In this document: one piece after another, positions 17,977 through 26,005 of the stretch
Numbering within the stretch: position 1 is the first letter of the stretch
Layout of the letters: every line of letters starts with the position of its first letter
Source of the DNA: JBCCGE01 sp039029455
GTDB taxonomy: Bacteria; Pseudomonadota; Gammaproteobacteria; Arenicellales; Poriferihabitantaceae
DNA: 64,000 nucleotides
Reading direction: 5' to 3'
Assembly (NCBI GenBank): GCA_039029455.1
Contig: JBCCGE010000004.1
Span: 13,736 to 77,735, forward strand
Program-made: the position numbers and the translations under genes
Notes under the pieces: model-generated
The model's input: the letters and a program-made list of their open reading frames with translations, nothing else
What the model was told of the DNA's origin: nothing
Databases searched by the model: none

Positions 17977-18276
17977 TCAGGGCAACGCCTGTTTGAAAGG
18001 CTTGACTTCAACGCGCTCATAAACATTTGCTGCGATGTACGGATCTGCGTCCGCCCAGGCCTGGGCCTGTTGAAGCGAATCAAACTCGGCAATAATCACA
18101 CTGCCTGAAAACCCGGCTTCTCCCGGGTCCTCACTATCGACAGCGGGGTTGGGTCCGGCGATCACGAGTCGGCCCTCTGACAACAGTGACTTTAGTCGCT
18201 CCACGTGATCGGGCCTGGCGGCGAGCCGACGTTCCAGACTGTTTTCAGTGTCAATACCGTAAATTGTATAAAGCAT
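17977..18276 (-). CDS. yciI: YciI family protein
   Basis: A 99-residue dimeric ferredoxin-fold protein. The family features are MLYTIYGIDTENSLERRLAARPDHVERLKSL at the N-terminus, the conserved His/Asp pair region (RPDHVERL), GPNPAVDSEDPGEAGFSGSVIIAEFDSLQQAQAWADADPY and VEVKPF. The biochemical role in the yci cluster is not known. It lies 20 bases downstream of yciB and likely shares its transcript. Confidence 0.93.
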   Translation of the reverse strand: MLYTIYGIDTENSLERRLAARPDHVERLKSLLSEGRLVIAGPNPAVDSEDPGEAGFSGSVIIAEFDSLQQAQAWADADPYIAANVYERVEVKPFKQALP

Positions 18277-18296
18277 AGTGATGTTCAGATTTTTGA

Positions 18297-18857
18297 TTAA
18301 TTCGGTTCGTCGGTCTGAATGTGTCGGGCCAGATAGATCACCTGCAGGACACTAAACACAAGCGTCAGTCCGGTCAGACCGAAAACCTTAAAATTTACCC
18401 AGGTCTGGGTGCGCGTTTCCTCATCTGCGTTGAGGTCATAGTAGAAGGCGACGTAGAGGTTCAGGAAACCCATTAATACAAAAAATACTCCCCATGCCCA
18501 GTTCAGAGTTCGCCATACGGCCCCGGGCAATTCAATCTGTGAGCCCATAACATGCTCCAGAGCGGTTTTTTGGGTGATCAGCATCGCCAGAATGACCCCC
18601 GCGAAAATCCAGTTGACGATGGTTGGTTTCCACTTTATGAATGTGTCGTCGTGCAGATAGATCGTCAATCCGCCAAACACAACAATAATAACCAACGTGA
18701 TCAGGTGCATGGTTTCGAAGCGGCGATGTTTCATCCAGAAATAGCCGACCTGTACGAAAGTGGCTGCTATAGCGGCTCCAGTAGCGATGTAAATGTCGTA
18801 GTACTTGGCAGCGGCAAAGAAGATCAGCAGCGGGAAAAGGTCGAAAAGCAGCTTCAT
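18297..18857 (-). CDS. yciB: Inner-membrane septation-related protein YciB/IspZ
   Basis: A 186-residue multi-spanning protein. The N-terminus MKLLFDLFPLLIFFAAAKYYDIYIATG and the segments WKPTIVNWIFAGVILAM and LNWAWGVFFVLMGFLNLYVAF are diagnostic of the YciB family, which affects cell-envelope integrity and intracellular septation. About five hydrophobic helices are visible. It heads a two-gene unit with yciI and diverges from the deoxynucleoside kinase gene. Confidence 0.95.
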   Translation of the reverse strand: MKLLFDLFPLLIFFAAAKYYDIYIATGAAIAATFVQVGYFWMKHRRFETMHLITLVIIVVFGGLTIYLHDDTFIKWKPTIVNWIFAGVILAMLITQKTALEHVMGSQIELPGAVWRTLNWAWGVFFVLMGFLNLYVAFYYDLNADEETRTQTWVNFKVFGLTGLTLVFSVLQVIYLARHIQTDEPN

Positions 18858-19012
18858 AAATTCTCGATCGACATGAGGTTCAAATAGGGCCGGAATTCCA
18901 GCGTCAGAATCCGTGATGATTCACTGTGCAACCAATTCAGCGTGCGGATTCCGCAGCGGAGTCTACCAAATAAGCCTCGACTACAGGGTCAGCTCTCGCA
19001 ATCAAGTCACGC

Positions 19013-19705
19013 ATGGTTATAATCCAAGTTGATCAAAAATACCGCCGAAACACGTATCCAGGGGGCGTCATCAGTACAAAAAAATATATCGTTGTTGAAG
19101 GTCCCATCGGCGTGGGAAAGACAACGCTCGCGCGGAAAATCGCGTCGTCTATGGGCGCGGGCTTGCTGCTTGAACAACCCGCCGACAACCCTTTCCTTGA
19201 GAGATTTTATCGTTCACCAAGTCAATATGCTCTGCAGACGCAACTGTTTTTCCTTTTTCAGCGAGTAAAACAGCTCAAAGGCCTGCGGCAGGGGGATTTG
19301 TTTTCACCGATTCATATTGCAGACTTTATGCTTGAGAAAGACCCCCTTTTCGCAAGAATAACCCTCGATGAGGATGAGCTCTATCTTTATGAGCAGGTCT
19401 ATCAGCAACTCTTGCCGGAGGTGCCAAAACCTGATCTGGTGATCTATCTTCAGGCACCTATTGACACTCTGGTTTCAAGAATACGCAAACGTGGAATATT
19501 GTTTGAGCGCAATATGGAACGGTCTTATCTGGAGCAGCTTACGGACGCATACACGCGATTTTTCCTCGCATACCACGATTCTGCGTTGCTGATGGTTAAT
19601 GCCGAGAACACCAATTTTCTCGAGAATGAAGAGCACTATCAGCTGTTGCTTGAGCAGGCAAATGCAATCTCGTCAGGGCGACACTATCTCAACCCTGTGC
19701 TCTAG
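19013..19705 (+). CDS. Deoxynucleoside kinase (dNK/dGK-dAK family)
   Basis: Phosphorylates deoxynucleosides in salvage. The P-loop is GPIGVGKT (30-37 from this start); the family signatures LLEQPADNPFLERFY, QTQLFFLFQRVKQL, HIADFMLEKDPLFARITL and RIRKRGILFERNMERSYLEQL are present. The start is uncertain: the ATG at 19013 gives about 20 extra residues before the conserved KYIVVEGPIG, and no other ATG/GTG/TTG lies between, while a TATAAT at 19018-19023 overlaps the start. The TAG stop is part of a CTAG sequence duplicated on the far side of a 161-bp element, so the element inserted exactly at the stop codon without lengthening the protein. Confidence 0.88.
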   Translation: MVIIQVDQKYRRNTYPGGVISTKKYIVVEGPIGVGKTTLARKIASSMGAGLLLEQPADNPFLERFYRSPSQYALQTQLFFLFQRVKQLKGLRQGDLFSPIHIADFMLEKDPLFARITLDEDELYLYEQVYQQLLPEVPKPDLVIYLQAPIDTLVSRIRKRGILFERNMERSYLEQLTDAYTRFFLAYHDSALLMVNAENTNFLENEEHYQLLLEQANAISSGRHYLNPVL

Positions 19706-19870
19706 GGAGCCTCTGCAAAAATCATGACCGACCCATTTGAGTCTAAAATGTCCAATATCTTTGTTAGAAAACTTCGCAATAGAATGACTATTACGTGCGT
19801 TTTCTGCCTTGATCTTGAACATTTTAGCTCTCAATCTGGGTTCGCCCAGGCTTTTGCAGAGGCTTCCTAG
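19702..19870. repeat. CTAG target-site duplication flanking the MITE
   Basis: CTAG occurs at 19702-19705 and again at 19867-19870, immediately outside the inverted-repeat element. Four-base YTAR duplications are the target type of the IS5 subgroup. The left copy contains the kinase stop codon TAG. Confidence 0.8.
19706..19866. mobile_element. 161-bp snap-back MITE with IS5-type ends
   Basis: The outer ends GGAGCCTCTGCAAAA and, on the other strand, GAAGCCTCTGCAAAA match at 14 of 15 positions. The relationship does not stop there: left CTAAAATGTCCAATATC and right (complement) CTAAAATGTTCAAGATC, then AGAAAAC and CG-AAT blocks, align all the way to a central AATAG-aatga-CTATT at 19778-19792. The whole element is thus one long imperfect palindrome that could fold into a hairpin of about 75-80 pairs with mismatches. 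No transposase is encoded, so it would depend on a related IS5-family enzyme elsewhere. It lies directly downstream of the kinase gene. Confidence 0.85.
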
Positions 19871-20002
19871 TACTTTTTCAATGTAGTATTGTGGCGTTGC
19901 ACGTTTTCCTGTGGGCTCGCAGCGCGGCGTGCCTCCATAGCCATCCCTAAAAACTTACTGAATCCATCAACAGTACGGCGGAAGAGTACCAGGTTATTGA
20001 TC

Positions 20003-20437
20003 ATGTCAGACACAGACACAAAGGCATCGGGCTATCCATCGGGTAAGCAGCCGTCTTTGCGCACGGTCGCTATGCCTGCTGACGCCAATCCGGCCGGAGA
20101 TATTTTTGGTGGCTGGATTATGTCGCAGATGGATCTGGCGGGTGCCATTTATGCCAGCTATATCGTCAAAGGCCGTTTAGTGACGGTGGCGGTGGAAAGT
20201 ATGAATTTTCACCTGCCGGTGTTTGTTGGCGACCAGGTCAGCTGTTTTTGTGAAACGCAGCGCATTGGCACAACCTCTGTATCCGTTCACATCGAAACCT
20301 GGGTGCGGCGCAAGATGTCTGATTTGCAGCATCTCAAAGTGACCGAAGCGTGCTATACCTATGTTTGTATCGACGAAAACCGGCGCCCCGTGCCGGTCAA
20401 ACCCAACCTTCGAAAAGGGGATTCAGCATCACCGTGA
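20003..20437 (+). CDS. yciA: YciA-type acyl-CoA thioesterase
   Basis: Hotdog-fold cytosolic thioesterase, 144 residues. The family signature is clear: LRTVAMPADANPAGDIFGGWIMSQMDLAGA carries the catalytic Asp region, followed by VTVAVESMNFHLPVFVGDQVSCFCE and SVHIETWVRR. I chose ATG 20003 because it begins just before the conserved domain and has AGG nine bases upstream; a longer frame to 19889 lacks similarity. It overlaps the next gene by four bases (GTGA). Confidence 0.93.
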   Translation: MSDTDTKASGYPSGKQPSLRTVAMPADANPAGDIFGGWIMSQMDLAGAIYASYIVKGRLVTVAVESMNFHLPVFVGDQVSCFCETQRIGTTSVSVHIETWVRRKMSDLQHLKVTEACYTYVCIDENRRPVPVKPNLRKGDSASP

Positions 20438-20877
20438 CAGATGGCTGGGTTGCTTACCTGCGCAAACATATCCCGCAGGTCCGAACGATGGATCTTCAAG
20501 CGGGACCAACAAGCGAGGAGGGCGTGCGCCTTCGCGTGCCGCTAAATCTCAACCACAACGACAAAGGAACCGGTTTTGGCGGTTCACTGGCCACATTGTG
20601 TACCCTGGCCGGGTGGTGCGTGGTTTCAGAAATCTGCGCCCGAAATGATTGCACCGTTGACATTGTCGTTGTGACCAGTCGAGCAGAGTATATCAAGCCT
20701 GTAACCGATGAATATTTGAGTGCTCTGGGCTTGTGGCCTGACACGGCTGAAGAGGCCGAGTTTTTGCGTACACTGCAGAAGGACAAGTGGGCGAAAATGC
20801 GGGTTCGATCTAGAACCGGTAATGCGGAGAGTCCGGCCGTTGTATTCGAGGCGACATTTGGCGCGAAAGTGCTTTAA
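20434..20877 (+). CDS. YiiD-C-terminal-type thioesterase-like hotdog protein
   Basis: 147 residues from a GTG that overlaps the yciA stop (GTGA). The sequence PLNLNHNDKGTGFGGSLATLCTLAGWCVVSEIC is typical of the putative thioesterase domain found as the C-terminal part of E. coli YiiD. The DIVVVTSRAEYIKPVTDEY and WAKMRVRSRTGN strands complete a hotdog-like fold. It probably hydrolyses an acyl thioester; the substrate is unknown. With yciA and the following ligase it forms an acyl-CoA turnover unit. Confidence 0.78.
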   Translation: MTDGWVAYLRKHIPQVRTMDLQAGPTSEEGVRLRVPLNLNHNDKGTGFGGSLATLCTLAGWCVVSEICARNDCTVDIVVVTSRAEYIKPVTDEYLSALGLWPDTAEEAEFLRTLQKDKWAKMRVRSRTGNAESPAVVFEATFGAKVL

Positions 20878-20916
20878 TTGCGATGCAGTCGTTGCATAAC
20901 GAGTAGTTGAAATGAC

Positions 20917-22542
20917 ATGAGTAACAATATTTTTGAGTATGGACTGGGTAAGTGCGAAGCAAATTACGCGTCTTTGTCACCTCTTGGATTCCTTGAGCGT
21001 GCTGCTTCCGTGTATCCGGACCATACGGCGGTAATTGACGAGGATCGTATACTGACCTGGTCACAGGTGTACGCCCGATGTGTGAAAATGGCGTCAGCGC
21101 TGCATGCAATGGGTATTGGCTCTGGGGATACAGTTTCAGTGCTTGCACCAAATTCGATTGCAGCGTTTGAGTCTCACTACTCCATACCAATGGCCGGCGC
21201 CGTTCTCAACGCAATCAATACGCGGCTTGATGCGAGCATGGTCGCGTTTATTCTCGAGCACGGTGAAAGTCGGTTATTGATTGTAGATCGGGCTTTAGAG
21301 TCGCTGACAATGGAGGTGTGTGGAATGTTGAATCGGCACATTCCTGTGATTTGGGCAGGACCGGGAAGTATCGAGCCCCGCGATGGCGGCAGTGACTACG
21401 ACAACATCATTGAATGCGGTGATGGTGCTTTTGCATGGCAATTGCCTGATGATGAGTGGGATGCGATTTCGTTGAACTATACGTCCGGTACAACCGGTAA
21501 TCCAAAGGGCGTGGTTTACCATCATAGAGGCGCTTATCTAAACGCAATCAGCAACGCAGTAGGCTGGTCAATGCCTCATCATCCGGTATATCTGTGGACT
21601 CTGCCAATGTTCCACTGCAACGGTTGGTGTTTCCCCTGGACTCTGGCCGCTCTGGCGGGCGTCAGTGTGTGTCTTCGGGATATCAACGCAGGCACAATCT
21701 TTGAGGCGATTGACTCTCATGGTATTGACCACTTTTGCGGAGCGCCTGTCATCATGAACATGTTAATAAATGCCAGCGATAGAGATCGTCGTCCGCTAAG
21801 CGGACCTGTAAAGATGATGACAGCAGCTGCACCGCCACCGGCCTCGGTACTGGCTGCGATGGAAAGCCAGGGTTTCTTAGTGACCCATGTCTACGGTTTG
21901 ACGGAGACCTACGGACCTGCAGTAATGTGCGCGTGGCACTCGTCCTGGGACCAGCTTGAAAGTGATGCCAAAGCAGAAAAGAAGTCCAGACAGGGTGTCC
22001 GCTATCACGCGCTGGAGTCACTGGATGTATGTGATCCTGAATCGGGGGCACCGATGGAAAGGGACGGTGAAAGTCTGGGTGAAGTTACATTTCGCGGCAA
22101 CATCGTGATGAAAGGTTATCTGAAAAACGAAGAGGCTACGAATAAGGCATTTCGAAATGGCCATTTCAATTCCGGTGATCTCGGCGTTATGCATGATGAC
22201 AACTACATCCAGTTAAAGGATCGATCCAAGGACATCATCATTTCCGGAGGCGAGAATATTTCATCTATTGAAATAGAAGACTGTCTCTATCGGCATCCAT
22301 CTGTACTTGAGGTGGCGGTTGTAGCCAGACCCGATGAATACTGGGGTGAGACCCCCTGTGCGTTTGTGGCGCTTGCCGATGCCGCAGATATCACCGAATC
22401 AGAGTTGATTGTCTATTGTCGGGAGAATTTGCCTCACTTTAAATGTCCGAAGTTAATTGTCTTTGGCGAATTGCCGAAAACATCTACCGGGAAAATTCAA
22501 AAATTCAAGTTAAGAGAAAAAGCGGCCGCATTGCCAGTATGA
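20917..22542 (+). CDS. AMP-binding acyl-CoA ligase (DmdB-like)
   Basis: Adenylate-forming enzyme, 541 residues. The AMP-binding P-loop NYTSGTTGNPKG lies at about 188-199, then PMFHCNGWCFPWTLAA, VYGLTETYGP, the FNSGDLGVM Asp of the hinge, KDIIISGGENISSIEIED, and a C-terminal catalytic lysine in PKTSTGKIQKF. The overall pattern resembles medium-chain fatty-acid ligases and DmdB (methylmercaptopropionate-CoA ligase) of marine bacteria. Without dmdA, dmdC or dmdD nearby the DMSP assignment is only a suggestion. The stop overlaps the dut start (ATGA). Confidence 0.85.
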   Translation: MSNNIFEYGLGKCEANYASLSPLGFLERAASVYPDHTAVIDEDRILTWSQVYARCVKMASALHAMGIGSGDTVSVLAPNSIAAFESHYSIPMAGAVLNAINTRLDASMVAFILEHGESRLLIVDRALESLTMEVCGMLNRHIPVIWAGPGSIEPRDGGSDYDNIIECGDGAFAWQLPDDEWDAISLNYTSGTTGNPKGVVYHHRGAYLNAISNAVGWSMPHHPVYLWTLPMFHCNGWCFPWTLAALAGVSVCLRDINAGTIFEAIDSHGIDHFCGAPVIMNMLINASDRDRRPLSGPVKMMTAAAPPPASVLAAMESQGFLVTHVYGLTETYGPAVMCAWHSSWDQLESDAKAEKKSRQGVRYHALESLDVCDPESGAPMERDGESLGEVTFRGNIVMKGYLKNEEATNKAFRNGHFNSGDLGVMHDDNYIQLKDRSKDIIISGGENISSIEIEDCLYRHPSVLEVAVVARPDEYWGETPCAFVALADAADITESELIVYCRENLPHFKCPKLIVFGELPKTSTGKIQKFKLREKAAALPV

Positions 22543-22997
22543 AAAAGAAAATTGAATTAAAAATACTCGATCATAGAATAACCGAATCTTTTGGCCTGCC
22601 AAAATACGCAACTTCCGGATCAGCCGGACTGGATTTGATCGCGTGTGTTGAACAGCAAACCGGGCTTGAGCCTGGTGAGACCAAACTGATTCCAACAGGA
22701 ATCGCAATCCATATTGCCGATCCGAACTTCGCAGCGGTCATTCTTCCGCGTTCCGGGCTTGGACACAAACACGGTATTGTATTGGGCAATCTCACCGGTC
22801 TTATCGATTCCGACTATCAGGGGCAGCTTTTTGTCTCTTGCTGGAACCGCGGCGCTAATAGTTTTGTCGTCAATCCCGGAGATCGCATCGCTCAGCTTGT
22901 GATCGTACCGGTTGTGCAGGCTGAGTTTGAAGTCGTTGAAGAGTTTGATCTCTCAGACCGCGGCGACGGCGGATTTGGCTCGACCGGAAAGTCCTGA
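22539..22997 (+). CDS. dut: Deoxyuridine 5'-triphosphate nucleotidohydrolase
   Basis: Hydrolyses dUTP to dUMP, preventing uracil incorporation and feeding thymidylate synthesis. The 152-residue trimeric dUTPase has all five motifs: ATSGSAGLDLIA, LPRSGLGHKHGIVLGN, GLIDSDYQGQLFVSCWNRG, RIAQLVIVPV and the C-terminal RGDGGFGSTG. The ATG overlaps the ligase stop, so it is translated from the acyl-CoA operon, an unusual neighbourhood since dut normally sits beside coaBC or algC. Confidence 0.97.
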   Translation: MKKKIELKILDHRITESFGLPKYATSGSAGLDLIACVEQQTGLEPGETKLIPTGIAIHIADPNFAAVILPRSGLGHKHGIVLGNLTGLIDSDYQGQLFVSCWNRGANSFVVNPGDRIAQLVIVPVVQAEFEVVEEFDLSDRGDGGFGSTGKS

Positions 22998-23029
22998 AAA
23001 GGTGACTGCGTCGAGCTGGAAGTTGAGGC

Positions 23030-23404
23030 TTAGAATCTGATCTGCAGTCTCTGAACGGTCTCCTGAAATCGGTGACGCGTGCGTTTCTCAAGCAGTAGTG
23101 TTGTCTTCGCAAACAAATGCTTTATTTTGGCTCGGCCGCAAATGTGCACTGCAAAATCCACGGCTGCTTGCAGCAATTCGCGGTACTCAGTCCAGCTGCG
23201 ATCCGCGCTTAGATGTTTAACCCGCCCTTTGGAGATTTCGAAGTACGGGTTCTGGCGTCTGCCTATCGCTTGAATCTGTCGGTCGAGGCTTTCGACAAGA
23301 TTGGCTCCACCGAGTTTTTCGACCATTTTTGACAGGCTGAGTATTTGTAACTGCACACAGAAGGCAGCCAGTGTCTTTTGTTTACTGTCGGTCGATTCTG
23401 CCAT
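23030..23404 (-). CDS. Unrecognised 124-residue soluble protein
   Basis: I do not recognise this family. The sequence is basic and predicted mainly helical, with LQILSLSKMVEKLGGANLVESLDRQIQAIGRRQNPYF followed by a short beta-like ISKGRVKHL and a helical C-terminus rich in Arg, Lys and Gln. It starts six bases downstream of the preceding membrane-protein gene on the same strand, so the two are probably cotranslated partners. It converges on dut. No signal peptide or membrane segment was seen. Confidence 0.65.
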   Translation of the reverse strand: MAESTDSKQKTLAAFCVQLQILSLSKMVEKLGGANLVESLDRQIQAIGRRQNPYFEISKGRVKHLSADRSWTEYRELLQAAVDFAVHICGRAKIKHLFAKTTLLLEKRTRHRFQETVQRLQIRF

Positions 23405-23410
23405 CGGATA

Positions 23411-23827
23411 TTACTTAATGACGCTGATAATATGACGCGAACCGAATACCATAAACATAAAACCCACGATAAACAGTATGTCGTGAACCGAACTTTGCTG
23501 TCCAAGCATGAATTGCTTAAGCCAGGTTACGGATAATAGCGAAAACACAATGCAAAGCATTCCGGTACCGTATAGGGTCAATGCTCGCGCAATTGCGCCT
23601 CCGGCCATTTTTTGGCTGAGCGAATACACATATACCGAAGCCAGAAGTCCGAGCACAATTGCAATGCTGAGCAACCACTGGCTGAACTGAAGTGGCGGTT
23701 CTTCGCTGGCAATACCGATTGAGGGAAGCACACCGAATATCACCATGAAACCCAGTCTGAATGAGAACAGACGTGGTCGATCCGAACGACTTTGCGATGT
23801 TGAAACAGATACGTCCATTGGCAGCAA
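23411..23827 (-). CDS. Small multi-pass membrane protein of unknown function
   Basis: 138 residues with four hydrophobic segments: LFSFRLGFMVIFGVLPSIGIA, WLLSIAIVLGLLASVYVYSLS, LTLYGTGMLCIVFSLLSVTW and ILFIVGFMFMVFGSRHIISVI. The loop SLSQKMAGGAIARAL and the VHDILFIVGF helix look like a conserved sensor-type membrane module, but I cannot name the family. The second ATG (MDVSVS, three codons in) is an equally good start. It heads a two-gene unit with the soluble protein downstream; 73 bases separate it from the glyoxalase II gene upstream on the same strand. Confidence 0.68.
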   Translation of the reverse strand: MLPMDVSVSTSQSRSDRPRLFSFRLGFMVIFGVLPSIGIASEEPPLQFSQWLLSIAIVLGLLASVYVYSLSQKMAGGAIARALTLYGTGMLCIVFSLLSVTWLKQFMLGQQSSVHDILFIVGFMFMVFGSRHIISVIK

Positions 23828-23900
23828 TGATTTGAACCAGTGGACATTTCGACTCGCAGGAAAGCAGGAGTTCCTGAATTGGTCAATAGAATTTAACTAT

Positions 23901-24692
23901 CTACCAACTATCGCGGAGTTCGCGCAACTTAATGAAAACGGATCGACTGTCTGGCGACGGACCCAGTTCAGGAAACGCGATTCGGATTCTCTCGATAACT
24001 TCAGGGTTTTGTAACCGAAAAAAGGTATTCACCTGCTTTTCGAGGGCAATCGATGTAATCATCGCCTCAGCGGGATTTTGCTGTGCGGCGGTCGCCATGA
24101 GTTCCCTGGCTTTTTGATTGCCCGGTTCTCTGTCCAGAGTAAACCCGAGATTGTTTTCAAAATAATCATGACCGGGATAAATCAGCGTGTGATCAGGAAG
24201 CCGATATAACTGGGAAACAAAGGACTCGTAAAGTTCATTGGGATGACCTCCGTTGTGGCAGTTGCCCGCCCCGGCGTTGAACAGAGTGTCTCCGCAGAAC
24301 AGAGAAGGAACGTCGGTTTTTGACAACAGACAGAGATGACTCATGGTGTGTCCCGGAGTATCGAGCACCTCAAGATCTACTGTTTTGCCGACTTTTATTG
24401 AGTCGCCTGCTGTAAGTCCTTCATCCATGTCAGGTATCGCCTGAGCTGCACCGGCGTGAGCAAGCAGGCGGGCGCCGGTTGCTTCGACAACATGATTGTT
24501 GCCACCGATGTGATCGTCGTGTTCATGGGTATTCACAATCTGTGTGATCGTCCAGTCATTGTCGCTGGCAACCCTCAGACATTGCCGATAATCCAGAGGG
24601 TCTATGGCGAGCGCTTCACCCGTCTGGGGACAAGCAATCAGGTAGTTAAAGTTTCTGTAGGCGTTGGCCGTCCAGATTTGTTTGACAATCAT
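23901..24692 (-). CDS. gloB: Hydroxyacylglutathione hydrolase (glyoxalase II)
   Basis: Hydrolyses S-lactoylglutathione to lactate and glutathione in methylglyoxal detoxification. The 263-residue metallo-beta-lactamase fold has the dinuclear site THEHDDH (His56, His58, Asp60, His61), then LDTPGHTMSH, FCGDTLFNAGAGNC and YPGHDY. The C-terminal glutathione-binding domain is seen in ALEKQVNTFFRLQNPEV and SVFIKLRELRDSW. In many relatives gloB neighbours yafS/rnhA/dnaQ; here it is 7 kb away from that block. Confidence 0.93.
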   Translation of the reverse strand: MIVKQIWTANAYRNFNYLIACPQTGEALAIDPLDYRQCLRVASDNDWTITQIVNTHEHDDHIGGNNHVVEATGARLLAHAGAAQAIPDMDEGLTAGDSIKVGKTVDLEVLDTPGHTMSHLCLLSKTDVPSLFCGDTLFNAGAGNCHNGGHPNELYESFVSQLYRLPDHTLIYPGHDYFENNLGFTLDREPGNQKARELMATAAQQNPAEAMITSIALEKQVNTFFRLQNPEVIERIRIAFPELGPSPDSRSVFIKLRELRDSW

Positions 24693-24920
24693 GATATCAG
24701 CTGGTCTTGCATCAAGTTATTGGCTACGACCCCATTGTAACAATATCCCGTCGCACCAAAAGGACTGTGCACGTGCCCGGGTTATACGGGTGTAAATCGA
24801 CCTGACCTCTGGTATTTTGAGGTGTCGTGCGTGCATAATAGTTTATTGACTATAAAAACTGGCAGTGGGAAGTAAAATAACGACTAAAAGCAGATCCAGG
24901 GAGGCGAGGGTCTGAATCCT

Positions 24921-25571
24921 ATGGAGCTGAATCGGTTTCTTTCTTGTTGGAATCGTGTCTGCGATCGGGGTCCCAGTGCATCCGAGGAGTATCTTCGGGA
25001 AATGTATCACTGGATTATCGATCAGTATCAGGAGAGCGCGCGCGTATATCATTCTCTGGTGCACATCGGGCATTGCCTCGACCAACTGGATCGTGTCGCT
25101 GATTCCGGTGATTTTGAACCGGAAACTATTGCCAGAGCCGAGATGGCAATCTGGATGCACGACGTAATCTACAGCCCCGGTGCAACCGATAATGAATCAC
25201 TGTCAGCCCGCTACTGGCAGGACGTGTCTGCTGACTTTGCCAGCCCAGAGGTTCGAGACCAGATATCCGAAGCGATTAATGATACGACACATAGCGGCGT
25301 TCCCAGATCGAAACTCGGGAAGCTGGTGGTTGATCTTGATCTCAGCGGTATGGGACTGTCATTCGAGAAGTTTATGCGTGATGGTGTTGGTGTTCGACGG
25401 GAACTGAGTCATCTTTCAGACGACGATTATCTTCAGGGACAGAATCAGTTTTTTGAAAGACTGATTGAAAAAGAGCGGATTTATCACACCGACTTTTTTT
25501 ACAATTTGTATGAAGCCAGCGCCCGAAAAAATATCACTGCCGTCCTTAATGGTGAAACTCTGAACGGGTGA
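24921..25571 (+). CDS. HD-superfamily metal-dependent hydrolase
   Basis: 216 residues of the COG4339-type predicted HD hydrolases. The metal ligands are His44 (in a YHSLVHI motif), the doublet His80-Asp81 in IWMHDVIYSPG, and a later aspartate in VVDLDLSGMG. The YH-LxHI, HD and D order is the hallmark of this group, whose substrate is not established. A purine-rich GGAGGCGAGGG stretch lies 10-20 bases before the ATG. The stop overlaps the GTG of the following acetyltransferase gene (GTGA). Confidence 0.85.
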   Translation: MELNRFLSCWNRVCDRGPSASEEYLREMYHWIIDQYQESARVYHSLVHIGHCLDQLDRVADSGDFEPETIARAEMAIWMHDVIYSPGATDNESLSARYWQDVSADFASPEVRDQISEAINDTTHSGVPRSKLGKLVVDLDLSGMGLSFEKFMRDGVGVRRELSHLSDDDYLQGQNQFFERLIEKERIYHTDFFYNLYEASARKNITAVLNGETLNG

Positions 25572-26005
25572 CTACGGATTACATTATTCGCACTGCAAAT
25601 GACACGGACGCCGATAGACTGCGTGCGCTTTGGCTGGAATGCGGCCTGACACGTCCTTGGAACCCGGTGGGACGGGACATACAAGCGGCTTTAAAAGGGG
25701 ATAGCAGTACCATTCTGGTGCTGGTCACCGACTGTGAGTTGACTGGATCTGTAATGGCAGGTTTCGATGGCCATCGCGGTTGGGTGTATTACCTGGCGGT
25801 AACACCGAAGTATCAAAATAAATCCCACGGAAAAGTGCTAATGGGGGCTGCGGAGCAATGGTTGATGGATCAGGGCGTCTGGAAAGTCAATCTGATGATC
25901 AGACCTGAGAATTCGAAAGTAGAAGCGTTCTATCACCGGTTGGGCTACACCACTGAACCCCGACTCGTCATGGGCAAACAACTGGCTGATCCCATTCAAG
26001 ATTAG
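25568..26005 (+). CDS. ypeA: GNAT acetyltransferase, YpeA type
   Basis: 145 residues with the GNAT fold: the N-terminal YIIRTANDTDADRLRALW, the strand WVYYLAVTPKYQNKSHGKVLMGAAEQWL carrying the acetyl-CoA loop (Q-N-K-S-H-G in place of the canonical Q-x-x-G-x-G/A), and the C-terminal VNLMIRPENSKVEAFYHRLGY. It resembles E. coli YpeA, acceptor unknown. It starts within the stop codon of the HD hydrolase gene. Its last 38 bases overlap the 3' end of the convergent phosphatase gene. Confidence 0.87.
   Translation: MTTDYIIRTANDTDADRLRALWLECGLTRPWNPVGRDIQAALKGDSSTILVLVTDCELTGSVMAGFDGHRGWVYYLAVTPKYQNKSHGKVLMGAAEQWLMDQGVWKVNLMIRPENSKVEAFYHRLGYTTEPRLVMGKQLADPIQD

Noticed and set aside
18858..19012. Possible tRNA from a GGTTCAAAT-like segment
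   Set aside because: No acceptor stem, anticodon arm or CCA context could be drawn on either strand.
23411..24692. Treating the unrecognised gene pair and gloB as one operon
   Set aside because: They read the same way but 73 bases and a function mismatch leave co-regulation unproved; gloB has its own wide upstream region.
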